Below, in pieces: positions 48,940-59,222 of a stretch of DNA of 64,000 nt. The DNA comes from Glycine soja (Eukaryota; Streptophyta; Magnoliopsida; Fabales; Fabaceae). The translations under genes and the position numbers were made by a program. The first letter of the stretch is position 1. Each line of letters opens with the position of its first letter. Under the pieces are notes generated by a model. That model searched no databases. It had not been told where the DNA came from and saw only the letters and a list, made by a program, of their open reading frames with translations. Location of the stretch: the NCBI RefSeq assembly GCF_004193775.1, contig NC_041012.1:14591223-14655222 (forward strand), given 5' to 3'.

Positions 48940-49671
48940 TAGGGATGTAAATGAGTCGAGGCAAGCTTGAATTGAGTTGAACACATAAGGCTTGAGCTTG
49001 GCTCATTACGCTCAACTTTGTTTTACATAAAAGTCTAGCTTGACGAGTCTAATTAAAAGCTTGCTTAAAGACGTCTTTGATCAATTAATTATTTTAAAAC
49101 CTAGTGAAATATTAACTAAAAAAAGAAACTTATAAAATTTAGTATGAGTAATGTACAAATCCAAAAATAATTGATAAACAAAATCATATTAAATTCAAGT
49201 CATTAAAACACAAAGTATATAAAAAAAATGAAAAAAAGAGAGCATAATATTAAAAAATACATACAAAGACAAGGAATGACTTTAACTAGGATGGGTAAGA
49301 CTATTTGGTGTAGATACAAGAACTTAGAGAAAGAAAATGAATTAAGAGAGTGAGAATGCAAAGGGATGTGTGCAGAGGTGAAATACTTACAGGTTATAAT
49401 ATAACTTAAAAGTACTTTTATTTTCTATTTATTATTTTATAAGAATATGAAGAATTTTAAAAGTTTTTTATTTAATAATAATAATATTTATTATTATTAT
49501 TATTATCATTATTACTTAAATAAACCAGTTTGTCAAGTTTAACATGCTATTTTTTATAATTTGAGTTTTACCTTTATATCTAAAAAAAACTTTTTAAAAA
49601 ATTTGAGATTGACCTTTATAGTAAACAAGTTAAAGACCCTTGACAAGTTGTTCGGTTTATTTCCATTCCTA
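48940..49671. mobile_element. Non-autonomous hAT-type element, 732 bp
   Basis: The left end TAGGGATGTAAATGAGTCGA and the inverted right end TAGGAATGGAAATAAACCGA match at about 15 of 20. The flanks GCTTTCAC (48932-48939) and GCTATCAC (49672-49679) match at 7 of 8. Subterminal GCTTGA/TCAAGT words occur. No transposase. Confidence 0.85.
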
Positions 49672-51182
49672 GCTATCACACCAATGTCCACACCACTATC
49701 CCAATCTCCCAATTTTAAACAAAAATAAATCAAGATCTCCACTTCATTTTAGCTTTAAATGTGTAAATTAAATTGCGTGGAATGTAGACAGTAGTTATTT
49801 CACACACAAAAGTATTCTATTTTTCTTGGGTTATATATATCCTACGGCTGTCGCTCAACTTTGTTAACATCATTATATATGATTATTACTAGTCTAAATA
49901 AATTTTATTTATGAAGAAAATTAAATACAAATTTATTTCGTTAAATTGATTATTTACGTGTAAATATAATAAGATTTTATATCATTGTGTTAATTTTACA
50001 TATTAAATAAAAGTACTAAATTAACTATATATAAAGAAATTAATAATTTTTTATGTGACAAAGTTATATTTTTTTACGGTTGGTAACAAAGTTATATTAA
50101 AAAATAGACAATAATTATACACCAGCCTGTCCTTCCATGATCTTATAAAAAAAATATAATATTTTAAATTTATAAGTTGAGTTGAATTTAGATATATTGT
50201 TTAGTTGGGATGTAGCTACATTAGCTTTAAGGGGATATGCTTCCAATTTCTTTTAGTTTTCTTTATTTTATGTACAATTTTTTTATTTATAAGACAAGCT
50301 TTATTAAATTTTTATTTATTTTGTATGTGAAATTCTTTGTTTATAACCGTTTTACATATATTACAGTATGATTTACAGGTTTTTTCAAGTTGTATTAATA
50401 TTAGTCTAATTAAAATTAGTTTTCTAAATTAAGTAAACCTATTTCAAAATGAGAAATTTGTATGTAAAAATATTCACAAAATAGTTTAATTTACTTTCTT
50501 TTTAGCTAGCATTATATTACATATAAATTTTCCTTATATGTAATTCAATATATTAAATGATTATAAGAATTCTGGACTTATAAATGATTAATTGTACATA
50601 TGATATAGTTGTGCATTATTATGATAAGTTGTAACAATAATAATTGACACGTGATAATGATTTATGTTTTTGTTTTTTAATTAAGTAGTCCAAAATTCAA
50701 ATTTCGATTGGCCTTTGAATATGAAATAAATTATATTAAAAAAAGAATATCTATTTTTATGTGCAAAGATTAATCGCCGGCTTCAAAACTATAACTACTT
50801 CTTCTTACTAGTACCAAAGGAAAAAAATGATATGTTATACTCATTAACTTCTTCACAGCCCATTTTCTTTGTTTTTGTTTGTACCCACCAATCCAATATT
50901 AATTAATAGCACTACTTTTTCTCTCACAAATGACCCATAATCAAACCCCCCACATCCCACACCCACTTGGTCCCCACCCCCACCCCCCCTCCTTGTGCCT
51001 ATCATTTGGATATTGTTTAATCCTTTGGTCGCCCCCCTCAAGTCATGTTCCTCCCTCCTGTTTTGACCCAAAACCCTTTCTTTTTTTCCCTCCTCCCAAT
51101 ACCCCTATAGGTTTGTTGTTTGTCACTTTGATTGTATAATTAGCTTAGCTCTCTTTTTCAACTAAGTGGTGTGATGATAGCC
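49672..51182 (+). promoter_or_regulatory. A/T-rich spacer and promoter side of the G-gamma gene
   Basis: 49680-50850 is empty A/T-rich sequence. 50935-51125 is strikingly pyrimidine-rich (CCCCACCCCCACCCCCCCT at about 50972-50991, and CCCCCCTC, CTCCTCCC further on), as in plant core promoters and leaders; it could form an i-motif or, on the other strand, a G-quadruplex. The likely transcription start is between 51080 and 51180. Confidence 0.4.
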
Positions 51183-52025
51183 ATGGATTGACACCAACCA
51201 CAACCATCATCAGAAACATTAGCATCAGAAAATGGGTGAGAATCAGAGGACTATGGAGAAGAAGGGGGAGAAAAGGGTCCTCATCCTCTTGCTCAAGCTG
51301 GAACTGGTTCTTTCCCTGGAGGCTTCATTGGGAAACATAGGTTGCAAGCAGCCATAACCAACCTCAATAACCAAATTAGTATTTTGCAGGTCATCTCAAC
51401 TCATCATGCCTCTTTTTTGTGTCAATTTGGTGATCCATCTTATTTTGTTCAATTTATATGCACAATTTTTTTCTCTTCATCTTAATTCTCCTAGAAGAAG
51501 AATTTGATAAATGAACTATGATGAGCAGGAAGAATTGGAAAAAGTTGAAACAATTGGTGAATCCTCCACCGTTTGCAAGGAGTAAGCAAAGCCAACATAT
51601 AAGACTATGATATTATTATTCTTTCTTATGGTTCTTCAAACCTTAGAGTTTAATTATTGTTCATAATCTAAATTGAATTGCTCCATCCATTTTGTGCTCT
51701 TGCAGTTTAATTTCAAGCGTTGAATCCATTCCAGATCCTCTCCTTCCATTGTAAGAAATTAATCCTCTTGATGTTCATGATATTAATTTTAAGGGTCCAA
51801 TGTTGCGTTGTATGTGTTTTTTAATGTACTAGTAAAGAAAGTAAATAATATATTATAATCCAAAAGGTAAAAAAAGAAAAGATATTTGAACAAAAATGAT
51901 TAATGTATTAGAGTTAAGGTTAAGGTAAAATGTTTGTTTGCAGCACCAAAGGTTCAGTTGATGCTGGTTGGGATCGATGGTTCGGAGGTGCCCACCACTC
52001 TCGAAATCACAAACGTTGGATTTAG
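51183..52025 (+). pseudogene. Type-B heterotrimeric G-protein gamma subunit gene with two in-frame TGA codons
   Basis: Plant G-gamma subunits pair with G-beta through a coiled-coil GGL domain at the plasma membrane. Exons 51183-51389, 51529-51581, 51706-51750 and 51944-52025 join in phase to a 128-codon frame. It contains GKHRLQAAITNLNNQISILQ then EELEKVETIGESSTVCKDL (GGL helices), SVESIPDPLLP and KGSVDAGWDRWFGG. It ends KRWI with no C-terminal CaaX box, which marks type B. All splice sites are GT-AG. The conserved part is intact, but codon 3 (51189-51191) and codon 19 (51237-51239) are TGA. No ATG lies in this frame between the second TGA and the GGL domain. As written it would not translate from a normal start. 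It could be a pseudogene, an allele, or a gene with an unseen upstream exon or near-cognate start. Confidence 0.82.
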
Positions 52026-53867
52026 ATATTTTGTTTTTTATTTATATATATTTTTTGGTTACTATGAACAAATAATTTAATATTTACCTGTTAGTGATGG
52101 AAACAAAAGAGGATATTCTAATGTACTACAGTGATAAATGAATTACATGTTCTTTCAGTTTTTAATGATTCACTTTTCTTTCCAGAAAAAGAAAAGCATG
52201 ATGATTATAAATGAATCGAAATTCCTTCTTTAGTTTTTTTATTATTGTGTTTGATACTTCTGTTTTGTTTTCCAGCATTTTTTGTTTCTTATTTTGCCAT
52301 ATTTGTGTTATAACAACGACTAGATAGCTTTTGCGCTATTTTTAACTCGATTAATTAGGGAGAAGAATAAACATTATTTTCTTAATTATTATGTATTATC
52401 TAAGTTTCGTATCAATGACAATGGACAAAGTCAAAACAATTGTATAGAATCTTAAGAGGGTGAGGACCAGACACATTTAATATGGCTCTTTGCTTTTTTT
52501 TTTTTACTTCATTTTTATTTTTTATTTATTTTATTCTGTCTAGATATATCTTGTATGATACGGGCTATATCATTTAAACAAAATTTTCCAACAAGTAAAG
52601 GGTGAATTCATTTTATGAGGATTATAAATTTAATAAAGATTTAATTAAGTTTTTACTCTGAAAACTTTTCATTTTCTTGTTTAGTGTTTCGTTTAGAATA
52701 TTTTTTTTTAAAAAATAAGTTATTTATGAATCATTTTTTATTATTAAATATTCCCTCAAGTATTTGAGACTGAACGAGAAAATCATGACATTTAAAGGGA
52801 ATCAAATGAAATGTTATAAAAAGATCATGTAATAAAGAAAGAGAAAATAGGTTATGAAACGATAGTATATTTTACAATAATTAGTTGTTAGTGCAAAATT
52901 GTTTTGCAAGGTCAGGAATCACCATTAAACTCAAAGAAAAATATATTTTATTAGCGTGAAATTTTTTTAAAGGAGAACTAAATTAAAATATCCTAAAGTT
53001 TTAGGAACTAAATACTTGATTAAAATATCATAAAGATAATATTGAAATTATAAAAAATTTATATGTTAGTAGTAAAAAAATAAAAAATACCCTTATATAT
53101 AGTCTCATATGGATTGACAATCCAAATGAGTCTATACAGATTGACAAATCCGTATAGGCTATACATAAGGATAATATTGAAATTATAAAAAATCTATGTT
53201 AGTAGTAAAAAAATGACTAGTGCCTCTACGGATCACTGTTTTCCATTTTTTTCAAATTTAATATTCCTCCCTCTAGGAATGTTGTGCTTTCCTTCGTCTT
53301 TGTGCTTCAGCTGTCTGCTGCTTCTCTATTTTTCCAACCATTTCCCGGCTCTTTTAAATTTCAAAATTTGAAAAAACCACTCATTACATGTTTCAGCTCT
53401 GCTTCTCCTTTTCTTCCACCCAAGAGGCCTCTTCCTCTTCCCCTTGTGATCAGTTTTTTAAATTTTAAATTTCAAATTCCTACCAGACAACCTTTCCTTT
53501 AACCAAGTGTTTCCTCTTTCTTCTAGATCTCTTCCTCTTTCTTCTTCTTTATCTTTCCTTTAAACAAAATCGAGTTGTACTACCCGCTCCGTTCAAAGTT
53601 ATTTTTGAGCTGTAGTGCCCGCTTCGTTCCGAGCTCCATCGTCGTCGAATTCTTGCCACTCCAATCCCACCGGCACAAATCCTTCCTCATTTAATTTGTT
53701 GCGATTCCTCCTGCCACAGATCCAGTTCTGGCGACTCTCACAGCAACAACAACAACAACGATTATTTCAAAGCTTCTCACCTTCTCTTAGGTGACTCACT
53801 CTCACGTCAATTCTCTACTAATTGTAGGTGTTTGACACCACTTATTTGGAAAAATAATCTGCTTTTT
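52026..53867. other. Spacer with a 50-bp direct repeat and ATACGGAT-type words
   Basis: A 50-base stretch (GATAATATTGAAATTATAAA to GTTAGTAGTAAAAAAAT) occurs at 53034 and again at 53169. Between them lie CATATGGATTGACAATCC and GATTGACAAATCCGTATAGG, inverted words like those in the Mutator-like elements at 6.1 and 8.3 kb. 53270-53820 is CT-rich and leader-like, possibly the old 5' region of the RPS26 pseudogene. No intact gene is seen. Confidence 0.5.
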
Positions 53868-55165
53868 GCCAGCTTCCATAAAGAACTTTTGATAACAAGA
53901 ACATTATTGAACAGGCTGCAGTCAGAGATGTTCAGGAGGTTTTTGTCTATGAACATAATTTTCAGGAGGTTTAATTATTAATAGTATCTAATTTTTTTTA
54001 TTTGTTTAATATTGGATCATTTTTTTTGTTTCTGGAATTCTTTGTGTTAATTTTTTTCATATTGGGTCTATATTTTTTTTCTGCTCCTCTAATGATTGAG
54101 GCATGTTTCTATTCTCTTTCCTGCTTATTGTCATAAAAAACAAAAATAGGAAAATAATTAGAATGCAAAAAATATTGGTTCATTGCTTATCATTTTCTAT
54201 TTTGTTCATTGTTCCTTGGCAATGCTCACTATTGGTAATATCTTTTTTGTTATTAATAAATCTCATAATGGTAACCTTTGAGCTATTAGTTATTCATATT
54301 TCCTGAAATTTAATGTCTTTGATTGGTCATCAAGTATAGCAAGAAAAAGACAAAACAATTATGAGAATTTTCATTTGATACTCCAAGTGCGGCAAATGTT
54401 GTCCTAAGGTTCGTTCTTATTTAGCTTTCTTAAACGCTTAATTTTTTTCTGTAGCAATTCAATTAAATTTTTTTGTGATTTGTAAAAAATAAATAATAAT
54501 AATAATAACAAGACAAGGCTATCAAGATGTTTCTTGTGAGGAACATTGTTGAAAAGATTGTAGTCAGATGTTCAAGAGGCTTGTGTCTATGAACGCAATT
54601 TTCAGGAGTTTAATTATTAATAGTATCTAATTTTTTTATTTGTTTAATATTGGATCATTCATTGTTTCTAGAATTCTGTTTGATTTTTTTTCATATTGAA
54701 ACTATGTCGTTTATGCTCCTATAATGACTGAGACATGTTTCTCTTCTCTTTCTTGCTTATTGTCATAAAAAACAGAAATAGGGAAATAATCAGAATGCAA
54801 AAAATATTGGTTCATTGCTTATCGTTTTCTATTTTGTTCATTGTTCCTTGGAAATGCTCACTGTTGGTAATATCTTTTCTCTGTTATTAATAAATCTCGA
54901 AATGGGAACCTTTGAGCTATTAGTTATTCATATTTCCTTAAATTTAATGTCTTTGATTGGCCATCAAGTATAGCAAGAAAGAGACAAAGTGATTATGAGA
55001 ATTTTTATTTGATGCTCCAAGTGCGACAAATGTTGTCTTAAGGTTCGTTCTTATTTCACTTTCTTAAACGTTCAATTTTTTTTCTGTAACAATTCAATTA
55101 GAGTTTTTTGTGATTTGTAAAAAAATAAATAATAATGATAATAATAATAAGACAAGGCTCTCAAA
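53868..55165 (+). pseudogene. RPS26: Tandem RPS26 (40S ribosomal protein S26) pseudogene fragments
   Basis: Three partial copies lie in a row. Copy A (about 53870-53970) reads ASIKNFLI, then RNIIEQAAVRDVQE and VFVYE, matching the RPS26 AIKRFLVRNIVEQAAVRDVQ stretch. Copy B has a zinc-ribbon piece SKCGKCCPK ending at a GT (54379-54408) and, after an intron, DKAIKMFLVRNIVEK (from 54512) that then decays to a stop. Copy C has CSKCDKCCLK (55011-55042) and only DKAL before the copia LTR. The A/B and B/C segments are a tandem duplication with a unit of about 635 bp, including intron sequence, so this arose by DNA duplication rather than from mRNA. The N-terminus and C-terminus of RPS26 are missing. 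Not functional. Confidence 0.78.
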
Positions 55166-55421
55166 TTTAGAAGGAATAATATTTTATTTATCTCATAAGA
55201 ATTATGAGGTCATTGGACTTATATGTACATGAGTCTGCTGGCTATTTTAGGAAATATGGAAACTAATTCTAGGGAGACAAATCCCTAAAATTATGGGATT
55301 TATTCTAAATACATAATCCTAGTATTAATAGTCATATACAACTGTGATAGAGAATAAAAATACAATCAGGGATAAAATATAAACTTTCCTGAAATACACA
55401 CTAAGTAACACGATTTTGACA
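55163..55421 (-). repeat. Copia LTR (3' LTR on the minus strand)
   Basis: On the minus strand CTTGAGGGGGAG (polypurine tract, 55432-55421 area) is followed by TGTCAAAATCGTGTTACTTA. The LTR runs leftward to the end of the RPS26 duplication. The left border is inferred from where copy C of the duplication stops. No intact second LTR is seen upstream. Confidence 0.65.
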
Positions 55422-55428
55422 CTCCCCC

Positions 55429-56916
55429 TCAAGCAGGTGAATAAATGTTCTCCATTCCCAGCTTGGATATAATTCTTTCAAAGTTGATACAGTTTAGCCC
55501 CTTGGTAAGTATATCTGCAAGTTGATTTTGAGTGGACACATATGGAGTGCAAATCAAGCCATTGTCTAGCTTTTCTTTGATAAAATGTCTATCCACCTCA
55601 ATATGTTTGGTTCTATCATGTTGCACTGGATTGTGGGCTATACTAATTTCAGATTTATTGTCACAATATAACCTCATAGGTTCATCCCACCTTATCTTTA
55701 AGACGTCCAATATAATATTCAGCCATAGAAGTTCACATATTCCTTGGGTCATTGCTCGAAATTCTGCTTCAGCACTTGATCTAGCTACTACACTTTGTTT
55801 TTTGCTCTTCCAAGTCACCAAGTTTCCACCAAGGAAAGTGCAGTATCCAGTAGTTGATCTCCTATCCACAACTGACCTAGCATAATCTGCATTCGTATAT
55901 GCTTCAAAACTTACACTCTTGTTTCGTTTGAACAAAATCCTTTTTCCTGGAGTCCTTTTTAAATATTGAACAATTCTAAGGGCAGCTTGTAAATGTGCTT
56001 CCTTTGGTTGGTGCATAAATTGACTGACTAAGCTTACAGCAAAAAATGTCTGGCCTAGTATGGGATAAGTAAATAAGTCTGCTCACAACTCTCTGATACA
56101 TTTCCTTGTCCACGGAAATATCCTCCTCTGCACTTCTTAACTTGATGTTTGGATCAACTGGAGTACTTGCTGGTCTGCAAGCTATTTTTCCTGTTTCTTT
56201 AAGCAAGTCAGTGATGTATTTTTGTTGAGATATGAAGATTCCTTTCTTAGAATGAGCTACTTCAATTCCCAAAAATATTTAAGTCTCTCTAATGTCTTAA
56301 TCTCAAATTCTGTGGCAAGGCATTAACTTAACTCTTGTTGCTCCCTTTTGTCATCCCCTGTTACTATAATATCATCTACATATACCAATAATATTGTTAC
56401 TTCCCCTGAAACTGAATGTTTGATAAATAAAGTGTGATCACCTTGGCTCTGTTTATAGCCCAAACTTGTCATAACTTTGGTGAATCTTCCAAACCATGCT
56501 CTCGGGGATTGTTTCAGCCCATATAGAGCCTTTTTTAGCTTGCAAATAGTTCCAGTAGCAACCTGTCCATCATAACTAGGGGGTAACTCCATGAATATTT
56601 GTTCTTCAAGATCTCCATGTAGGAATGCATTCTTCACATCAAACTGTTGCAGGTTCCAGTCATGGTTTGCTGCTAATGACAATATTACTTTGACCGTGTT
56701 CATCTTAGCAACTGGGGCAAATGTTTCCAAGTAATCCACTCCATATGTCTGAGTGAATCCTTTGGCCACTAACCTTGGCTTGTAACGTTCAATGGTCCCA
56801 TCAACTCGATACTTTATGGTGTATACCCATTTGCACCCAACTAGTTTTTTTCCAATTGGCAAAGTGGCAAGTTCCCAGGTCTTGTTCTTGTTTAATGCCT
56901 CCATTTCCACATCCAT
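55429..56916 (-). pseudogene. Ty1/copia reverse transcriptase and RNase H, frameshifted
   Basis: The 56916-56323 frame reads MDVEMEALNKNKTWEL, GCKWVYTIKY, VAKGFTQTYGVDYLETFAPV, QFDVKNAFLHGDLEEQIFME, ALYGLKQSPRAWFGRF and the catalytic LLVYVDDIIVTGDD. A break near 56275-56325 leads to MGIEVAHSKKGIFISQQKY in 56272-55976, and another break near 56000 leads to the RNase H frame 56016-55429. That frame has NADYARSVVDRRSTTGYC, SSAEAEFRAM, YCDNKSEISIAHNPVQ and TKHIEVDRHFIKEK and ends SPA before the polypurine tract. At least two frameshifts make it inactive. Confidence 0.93.
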
Positions 56917-57108
56917 GGCTTGTTTCCATTTCCTGTTAGATAATGCTTCAGATACAGAAGAAGGTGTGGGTGTAGTGTTTAGGTTTGTGAGAAAGATTTT
57001 ATGAGTAGGAGAGAATTTTTTAAAGGATAGAAAATTTGATAGAGAATAAAGTGGTTGTTGGGTGCATGTTCTAGTTCATTTTCTAAGGGCAATGGGAAGG
57101 TCAAGGTT

Positions 57109-59079
57109 TTAGTTCACTTGTACTTCTGAAATTTCAGCAACAAACTCATTAGAATTATTTATAGGATTAGAAGATGTTACCTCATGTAATGATGGTGGAT
57201 CAGATTCTTGGACATGGATAGAATCTGGAATAGCCTTTTCTCTCCTTGAATATACCAGATTTTTCCCAAATTTCCCACCATTAATCTTAGGTTGAGGTAT
57301 AGGTCCTGCTGTTGAATCTGTGGATTGTTCTGCTGAATCTGGACTTCTTTCAGTTTCAGGTACAACAGTGCTAGTTGTCCCAATTTCAGGTCCAAATGTC
57401 ATATTCGGAAGCATTAGAGGCTCATCTTCCTCAATTACATTCTCCCCCTGAAGATGAGGTTGCTTGAAGTAGCTTTCTTGTTCGTTGAAGGTGACATCCC
57501 TTGACACATAGAATCTTCTTGATGGAGGGTGAAAGCATTTGTATCCCTTTTTTGTGGTTGAGTACTCCAAGAATACACACTTGACAGCCCTAGGATCTAG
57601 TTTTCCCCTTTCATTACTATGAACATGTACAAAGGATACACACCCAAATATTCTAGGTTGGAGTTTATTTGTTAGGTCCAAGTGTGGGTAGAATGAGGAT
57701 AGGACTTGCATGGAACTTTTCGATTCTAAGATTTTTTAGGGTAACCTATTGATTAGATAGGTGGCAATAAAGAGGGTTTCCCCCCAATATTTTTTAGGGA
57801 CATGATTTTGAAAAAGAACAGCCCGAGTTTGGTCTAGTAAGTGTCCATTTTCCCTCTCAGCAATCCCATTTTGTTGAGGTGTTTTGACATAGGATAACTC
57901 ATGAATGATACCTTCCTTTTGACAAAAGGAAATAAGCCCATGATTAAAGTAATCTTTGGCATTATAGGATCTAATCCTCTTAATGCTAACACCAAACTGA
58001 TTTTTTACCATGGAGAAAAAACGTTGAACCAGAGCTGACATCGGATTTTTGTTTTAGTAAGAAAACCCATGTGACACGAGTATAATCATCTATAAAGGTA
58101 AGGAACCAACGGGCACCAGAAACATTTTGGACAGTTGAGGGACCCCACACATCAGTATGAATTAAATAGAAGGGAAAAGTGCTCATATTATTACTAACTA
58201 GAAAAGGTACACGCAAGTGCTTAGCAAGCTCACACACTTCACAATGGAGACTTCCACATCTAATTTGCTAAAAAGGGAAAGGAATAACGATTTTATGACT
58301 CTAAAGGAAGGATGTCCAAGACGACAGTGATGTAGGAAGACCTTCTTCCTGGTGGTCTTTATTGAATCAGAGAAAAAAGAGTTGTTATTTTTCAAGTTTG
58401 GTGGTAGATTCAGATTGTCCAAGTAATACAGGCCATTCCATTCTCTAGCATGTCCAATCATCCTCCCCGAGTTCTTGTCCTGTAATATACAAGAATTGCT
58501 ATAAAAAAACAACATTACATGAGAGATCTTTTGTGAGTTTTTGTATAGAAATCAGATTGGTGGACAACTTAGGAACATGAAGGACATTTTTTAATGTTAT
58601 GGGTGGGCTTATTTGGACCTCTCCTTGTCCTGCTGCAGTTATAAGGGTTCCATCTGTTGTGGAAATTTTCTTGTTGCTAACGGAGAATATGTGGAGAAGT
58701 ATTTGGGTAGAGGGGTCATGTGGTTTGTGGCTCCAAAATCTAATATCCAACAGTGGGTAAATGGTGTATCTAAAATATTAAGTCCAAAAGAAAATGGAAA
58801 CTTACCAGAATATGTTAAGGAGCACGTACCTGTGGGCTTCTCCAATTTACTAAGGAAGGATCTTACCCTTTCTATCTCTTCATGATTTAGATGAACAACC
58901 TCTTTGCTATATCCAACATTAGCAGTGTGTGTTTGCCCTTGTCCTTCCCCTTTTTTAGGACCTCCTTTCTGCCCCCATTCTTGACTTGGGGGTTTTCCAT
59001 GTAATTTCCAGCACTTCTCTCTTGTGTGGCGTGGCTTGTTGTAGTAGGTACACCAGACTTTCTCATATTTTTTCTCCAT
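57109..59079 (-). pseudogene. Ty1/copia gag tail, protease and integrase, frameshifted
   Basis: From right to left: a gag zinc-knuckle region (CTYYNKPRHTREKCWKLHGK, second Cys changed to Tyr); a protease core WILDFGATNHMT, where the family has D-S-G and this copy D-F-G; a GAG-pre-integrase block (LHHCRLGHPSFRVIKSLF); integrase with HTDVWGPS, FIDDYTRVTWVF, IRSYNAKDYF (family D replaced by Y in R-S-D-N) and TPQQNGIAERENG; then the C-terminal extension FGCVSFVHVHSNERGKLDPR. At least four frame changes are needed. The loss of protease and integrase acidic or serine residues also says the copy is dead. It adjoins the RT part in the correct copia order (INT before RT). Confidence 0.92.
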
Positions 59080-59110
59080 ATTGGGAAATCCGTTTTCTTC
59101 TGGTTAACAG

Positions 59111-59222
59111 CAATGAAGACTGCGGTGAGTAATGAAGGCAACAATGAAGGCTACGATGAGTAATGAAGGCAGCAATGAAGGTTGCGATGAGTAATGATGG
59201 TAGCAATGAAGGCTGCGATAGG
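59111..59222. repeat. 31-bp minisatellite, 3.6 units
   Basis: The unit CAATGAAGGCTGCGATGAGT-AATGAAGGCAG starts at 59111, 59142, 59173 and 59204 with few mismatches. It ends exactly at the border of the next LTR. Confidence 0.93.

Noticed and set aside
50853..51139. Pro/His-rich frame 50930-51139 and its opposite as a gene
   Set aside because: It is a by-product of the pyrimidine-rich promoter and leader of the G-gamma gene, with no splice or family support.
51189..51191. TGA as selenocysteine in the G-gamma gene
   Set aside because: Flowering plants lack selenocysteine insertion, and no member of this family uses it.
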